A stretch of 64,000 nucleotides of DNA from Phaeotremella fagi (lineage: Eukaryota; Basidiomycota; Tremellomycetes; Tremellales; Phaeotremellaceae). Shown in pieces: positions 58,920-64,000 of the stretch (positions within the stretch are counted from its first letter, which is position 1; every line of letters begins with the position of its first letter). The translations under genes were made by a program, and so were the position numbers. The DNA lies in contig BCHU01000013.1 of assembly GCA_001599715.1 (NCBI GenBank), forward strand, positions 496,001 to 560,000. The letters are read 5' to 3'. The notes beneath the pieces are model-generated. The model was not told the origin of the DNA. It saw nothing but the letters and a program-made list of their open reading frames with translations, and ran no database searches.

Positions 58920-61458
58920 TCAGGTCACATATTTATCCTAAGATTCAGACCATCAACAACCATAGATTCGGTGGAGATAAGCAGGATCAGTGCACTCACT
59001 TTCCAAACCCAAGCCAAGCCAGGCATCGCAGAACCTTGTCCTATCTATATCATAACATCAGAGAGTTGAACTGAATGACATGAAAACAAACAACTTACAG
59101 CCATTCTATACCATTTCGCAGCTTCTTTCCTATTGCAAGATTTATGATCAGTTGGAGTTCATCGAGAGCTCAAATTAGACCTACATATCCTTTTTGATCC
59201 CATTGTGACCTTTCGATAATAAATGTCCAAGTTCTGATATCGTCAGCAGCCATACCCTTGACAGAACTTACGTTCCTGTGATGCCAAATCACCCATATTC
59301 CCAGCCAAACGTAAATAAGAAACAGCAATGTCAGGTGCCTTCTTGACTCCTACACCGTCAAGGAAACAATTTGCGATTTCAAATAAGCCAAGTGACAAGT
59401 CCCTCTGCAACACCACGTCAGCTTGATCAGAATGTTTTAGACATCCGAGTGAGACTTACTGCCATAGTCTTTTTTTGAGTTAGTGTAAATGTGTAGTTCC
59501 CGGTGATCTACTGAGATCAGAGTTACCAACAAGTGAATCGTCACAAGCTTGTCTTAGTTCCGTGAATGCTTTTTTATCATCTCGAGCAACACCCCACCTA
59601 AGAAATTCCTTGTCAGTACTGGACATTCAAAAACCAAACGAAAAAATTACCCATGACGCAAAGACAAACCTGTCCCAAAGCAAGATCAGCACCTTTATTA
59701 CTTAATCCACCAAAGCAAAAAACACTTACCCCAGTACATCCTCCCAGTCGAACTCCCACTCTCAGCAGCTCTCAAGAAATACCAAGCACTTCTCGCCAAA
59801 TCACCCCTACCCCTAGCTTCGATTCCTGCATCCACAAGCTCCTGAGGCGATTTACCAACATCAGACAGAGATTGACCTTTCGATGATTCCGACATGGTCC
59901 TCTCTCTACGTATCTCGTCACCACTGTCCAGTGTCGATGCTGAAACCTTGGTATATCTTCCATTTGGGAAAGCGATTTCTGTACCTCTAGGTGTTGTCGT
60001 ACCAGTGTTGATATCAACTCCATCGAGATCGTAGAATGAATAAGCGACTGATTGGATTGATAGATGTGATCGATCTTTACTCCTTGAAATTTCATCTTCA
60101 GTTTTCATTGGTACCATCGTAGGAGCAAGTTGGTTTGTGTTCGAGTTATTAGATTGAAGTGGTAGAGGATTAGGAGAAGGTCGTTTAGGTGAGAAAACAT
60201 CTGAGATCACGTCATTTGATATAGATCGATTCCCGACACCAGGTCGTAGAGAGTTGGAACCATGAATCTGAGTTTGTGAAGTCTTATTTCGTAATATCTG
60301 ATCAGATCGATCTCTGGATGTAACCTTTGATAAACCAAGTTTTGAAGGATGAGAAATAGTTTTCTTGATTGCAGATGGAGAACGAGTAGGTGATAAAGGG
60401 GTACCAAGGTTTTGTCGTACAGGTGAAGTCGGAGCATGTAACGTACTTTGAGAAATTGAAGAGGGAGGTGGTGGTGGAGCAGCTCTTCTTGGAAAAACCA
60501 ATTGTTTCCTCAATTTCCTAACCCCATTTTCGGAAGTTGTAACAACACCCCCAGAACCAGAAGCGTTACTTGCACTTTGATTTCTCAGAGGAGCAGGGAC
60601 GAATCTAGATAATCTTTTCCCAGGACTGGTAACCCCTTTAACAGGAGGGACACCATTCCCAGCCTCATTGGAGTCGTTATTATCCAACCATTCAAACGTT
60701 CCTTCGTCCTCACCCCACTCGGACCCTTGTTCACCATGTATACTCCCCCAATCTGATTTCAACTCGGTCGTCTCTGGATGTACAAGATTTGGACCTTCCC
60801 TGGGTACAGCTAATACAGTTTTCGAAGCGTTGGTGACGGTGTTACTTCGAACTCTACCAGGTACCGGTCTAAGTTGGAATGAACTGTCCAAACGTCTGGG
60901 TAGAGATGATAGATCCAATGGTTGAGGTGCTGTCTTGGTTGATGTCTGATTAGCATCCATATGATTTCTTTTAGGTGTTGGTGGTCCATTCGTTGTTGAA
61001 TATTGATCAGTATTCGATGAATCGAAATAATGACCTTGAAATTCCATAGCTCTAGGTGTCGAAGCTTCCTCCTCATCTTCAGCAGTAACTTTCTGAATCG
61101 GATCATTTGAATGATTGTTCCCATATATCCCATGCTCCTCCGTACTAACAGTATCCAAGCTTGTTGTCGATTCGACAGAATAAACTGAATTCGACCGGAA
61201 CAAATTGAATTGTAATGCTGGTACTGAGCTCGATGGGGGATTGATTGTCTAACCATTATCATACGGTCAGAATTTGTGAATATCTATGGGAGTTATGATG
61301 AATCAATGACTCACATGATTCCTTGAACTAGACGCTATAGCTGACGTCTGACCAGATAATTCAAGTTGTGAAAGCGGACTGGCGAGACTTTGAGCATTAG
61401 CGATATTGTTAGCAGAAGGTTTCTTCATGAGCTGTCTCTGTGTCGTGATAGAGGTCAT
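58920..61458 (-). CDS. SEL1-repeat protein of the Nif1/Dsf2 type
   Basis: Ten exons (61315-61458, 59730-61248, 59651-59669, 59531-59597, 59460-59468, 59272-59404, 59185-59233, 59099-59129, 59000-59044, 58920-58937) give 677 residues. About 490 residues of Ser/Pro/Asn-rich disorder are followed by a compact SEL1/TPR-like region: ELVDAGIEARGRGDLARSAW, YWGLSLRHGWGVARDDKKAF, LFEIANCFLDGVGVKKAPD, YLRLAGNMGDLASQEQLGHL, KEAAKWYRMA and the end LAWVWKDKYVT. The short exons were found by following this repeat pattern. One junction pair (GTTGGT donor at 59530 and the 9-nt exon) is the weakest. Relatives include the fission-yeast mitotic inhibitor Nif1 and yeast Dsf2; function here is inferred. Confidence 0.82.
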
Positions 61459-62061
61459 GTTGACGAGACGACTCCTATAATAGTATTGGATTCGTGATGG
61501 AGATAGTAGTTCAGAGTGAGAGAAGATTTCTATCTAAATTGTTTACGAGATTCGGTTGTCACTCTTGTAGTGGCGATTATTTATCTTATCAGATTGATGT
61601 CGTCTTCTAAATCTCAGTGTGTACTCATCACCTTGAATTGGTTTGTTCTTTGTTGAATGATAGATCGATTGCTGATTGCTCCAACGTCGATCAGGAGGCA
61701 ACAAACATTTGTGTGTACGATTCTCAAACTCAAACAAAGCAAGTCAACCTGTCCTTGGAAACCGAATTTAACGGGGGTTAGCTCAATCACCCAAAGAATT
61801 TAACGTTTCATAAGTAACTTATGTTTATGCTACACACGACCATCTCAGAATTCACATGCATTGCATTTAGATTAAAGAGATTCCTTAAAACAAGAAAAAA
61901 ATAAAGGAAAAAAATAATCAAGATGAGACGGAAGATAACTAGAAACGAACACTGATATCCCAAGTGAATTGAAGTTACGATAGAATAAGAGAAAACGTAC
62001 AAGATATGAAAAATAATTATCATTAAAGTAATGAATGAGAATACACATTATCAAATTCAAG
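61459..62061. other. Intergenic, SEL1-gene promoter and BEM1 3' flank
   Basis: 603 bases between two minus-strand genes. Purine-rich leader side and an A/T-rich flank after BEM1 (A-rich from 61880). No gene seen; frames here are A/T-rich chance frames. Confidence 0.5.
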
Positions 62062-64000
62062 TTAAACCTGTTCAGCGTAAAGTACCAATTTCTGATCCTC
62101 GCTCCTCATCCATTCTTTCAAATCCCTATCATCCCTAAGTTCACGATACGAACCAGTAGTTCCACCACCCGGTGACATACTAGTTCGATATCTCAAAGAA
62201 TTAATTTCGTTACCCAATCTAGCTCTAACTTTTTCGAACAACTCAGAATGCGTTACCGAAGGATGAACTCTGATAGCTATCAGATCGTCTGTTATTCTGT
62301 CGTAAATTTTTATTTTCACGTATGGCGGTTGACCTGAAGCTTGGGTGGTTGTCGTTGCTTGTGGAGTTGCTGAACCCCATGAAGAGGACGTTGCGGATGT
62401 TGCTGGTGGATGACCTATGGAGCTGTGGCCTGCTACTGAATACCCTGACGATTCAGGACGAGATGTATCGATCGGCGGTAGTGGTGATGGACCTCTTGAT
62501 GTTGACATTTTTCCAGGTACAACTTGATTCCATGATTGTGAAGATTCAGGTTGAGAGTGTCGAGAATTAGACGAGGGAGCTCGAGAATCGTAAGCTTTTT
62601 GCGACCCTACACCGTTCGTTCCAACTTTCAGTTCAGCCAACTGTTCCTCCAATTCATCTACAGCATCCTGTCTTGACCATTCTTCACAATAATCTCCATA
62701 TTTAGCAGCGAAGAATGACCTGAACAACTCATGACGAAGGACATATTCCGCTCCTCTACTCCTCAAATCCAACAAAGCTTTCACATACGCATCTAATTCG
62801 TCTCGTCGATATTCCGTTAATTCATCATCAACTTCCGTCTCAACTGGTCCTGGCATGTACGGCATGATTCTTTCCGGTGGTGAATCTTCTTCACCAGGTG
62901 CGGCTCTTCCAGCTTCATGCGGGAAAGCATCCAGTAGACTTATCTGGAAATCGTAAAAATCGTCGTAAATCCTATAAAGCGATAATGTAAATGCCGGTGA
63001 TGTAGGTTCATCAGGTACGAACGTTGCGTGTAATCTGAACCAATAGTGACCACTTTCGTTATGGAAGGAAGGGACACCTAAGGAAGTGAATTGTCCAGGA
63101 GGTAGTAATGCGTCTTGTTCTGGTTTGTAGATTGGAGCTGGAATGGTAGCAGGAGGTGGTATTGGCTGGGATTGAGATTGTGGATGTGGTATAGATGATG
63201 TAGAGGTGGATCGTGGTAAAGATGAAGTTGATGCTTGGGAGGTCGACGGTGCATAAGGAGAATTCGTAACTGATTGATCTGGGGAAAAATCAAATCGACC
63301 CAAAGGAATGGCTGCAGCCTTGTAATCCGCCGTCGCCTTTTTCCACTCATCGACCTGAGGAATACTACTAGGGAAATTATCCAGTGGTTTACCAGTTGCA
63401 GGATCTCGTATCTCGACAAAAGTCACCGGTATCAAACCAGGTCCACCTAATCTTCCTATTGGCTTTGCAACGAACCTACAAGTCAGACAGATCCAAGTAT
63501 AAACCTACCATTCATGGTTACTCTGTGCTATAACAACAATAGGTTCTCCTGCTTTGGCATCTAGCTCGTCCGGACGTTCAGCTTGGAAATCGTATTGAAC
63601 AATCGCGTAAAGTCTATCATCAGCTCCGGTTCTCGACTGAATCTCTTACGGCTGATTAGGTCGTTTAGGAGGTCCCGCTGCGAGAGGAGGACTTTGAACA
63701 GGTGGGGAACGCATATTAGAACTTGATCCAGAATAATGTTGAGGTGGTGTATCGGAGCTAATCATCAATATCTCCTATTTTGCGTTCCAACTCACCGATA
63801 CTGATCAGAGGCTGATTCTGGTCTGGCACCGCTTGGAGTAGCTCGTCCACCTTTGATGAATTCTTCAAACTGATCTTTTGGTACGAGACCTCTCGAGCCA
63901 GTTAACGGATCTGTCATTATCAGGAAGTGTCCAATGATATATCGTAACAACTCACTTAGAGCTTCATACCAACCCTCTCGTTCTCCAGTGACATACCAGA
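62062..64000 (-). CDS. BEM1: Cdc42 polarity scaffold Bem1 (partial, 5' end outside)
   Basis: Visible exons are 63956-64000 (cut by the window edge), 63796-63910, 63650-63757, 63509-63613 and 62062-63475, about 595 codons. Order: the end of a first SH3 domain (WYVTGEREGWYEAL, SRGLVPKDQFEEF); a second SH3 (LYAIVQYDFQAERPDELDA, EPIVVIAQSNHEWFVAKP, GLIPVTFVEI); a PX domain (GHYWFRLHATF, LYRIYDDFYDFQISLLDAFP); and a C-terminal PB1 domain (YVKIKIYDRITDDLIAIRVH, LFEKVRARLG). This SH3-SH3-PX-PB1 layout is diagnostic of Bem1/Scd2, which links the Cdc42 GEF Cdc24 (through PB1), PAK kinases (through SH3) and membrane lipids (through PX). Introns are very short: 45, 38, 36 and 33 nt. Confidence 0.95.

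Noticed and set aside
58701..59069. 122-codon plus-strand frame
   Set aside because: It overlaps the 3' exons of the minus-strand SEL1 gene, which are supported by repeat motifs and phase.

Overview
This is a nuclear fungal window, best explained as a basidiomycete yeast or dimorph of the Tremellomycetes (Cryptococcus/Kwoniella/Tremella relatives). Evidence seen in the sequence: almost every gene is cut by many short introns (mostly 45-65 nt, the shortest 33 nt) with GTNNGT donors, CTAAC/CTGAC branch sites close to the AG, very short internal exons, AT-leaning intergenic DNA, and a gene complement typical of fungi (velvet factor, Spa2, Bem1, Skt5/Nif1-like SEL1 protein, Sno1, Ilv1). No transposon, rRNA, tRNA or CRISPR was found. 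Exon coordinates below were joined by hand; for every multi-exon gene the reading phase closes across all junctions.

Layout. 0-8.4 kb: end of mitochondrial GluRS (MSE1), a family-2 glycosyltransferase (minus), the mitoribosome GTPase MTG1 (plus), and the MCTS1/Tma20 translation factor (minus). 8.8-10.4 kb: a secreted GH16 glucanase-like enzyme. 12.2-19.9 kb: PLP-synthase glutaminase SNO1, the TPR scaffold YPP1/TTC7 (minus) and threonine deaminase ILV1, the last two divergent. 20.1-27.2 kb: ORC2, an orphan disordered protein (minus), and the vacuolar Ca2+/H+ exchanger VCX1. 27.7-31.4 kb: polarisome scaffold SPA2 (minus). 32.6-35.6 kb: three unrecognised genes. 35.8-37.0 kb: eIF3g (TIF35, minus). 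37.3-39.0 kb: a tandem array of three paralogous tiny Myb/SANT-like genes. 39.3-42.1 kb: an ING-type PHD-finger protein (minus) divergent from the mitochondrial inner-membrane peptidase IMP1, with a remarkable hairpin string and a 14-bp tandem repeat between them. 42.3-49.7 kb: ecdysoneless/ECD homologue and exocyst SEC3. 50.9-53.1 kb: a velvet-domain regulator. 53.9-64.0 kb: a Nim1/Gin4/Hsl1-type kinase, a SEL1-repeat protein of the Nif1/Dsf2 type, and the 3' part of the Cdc42 scaffold BEM1, all on the minus strand.

How genes relate. SPA2, SEC3, the Nim1/Hsl1-like kinase, the SEL1 protein and BEM1 all serve polarised growth or its coupling to mitosis, although they are ordinary monocistronic genes. 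MSE1, MTG1 and IMP1 act in mitochondria; TMA20 and TIF35 in translation; ING-PHD, velvet, ORC2 and the Myb-like trio on DNA or chromatin. The most unusual items are the array of GGTA-loop hairpins at about 41.0 kb, the Myb-like tandem trio at 37-39 kb, and the micro-exons and ultra-short introns.
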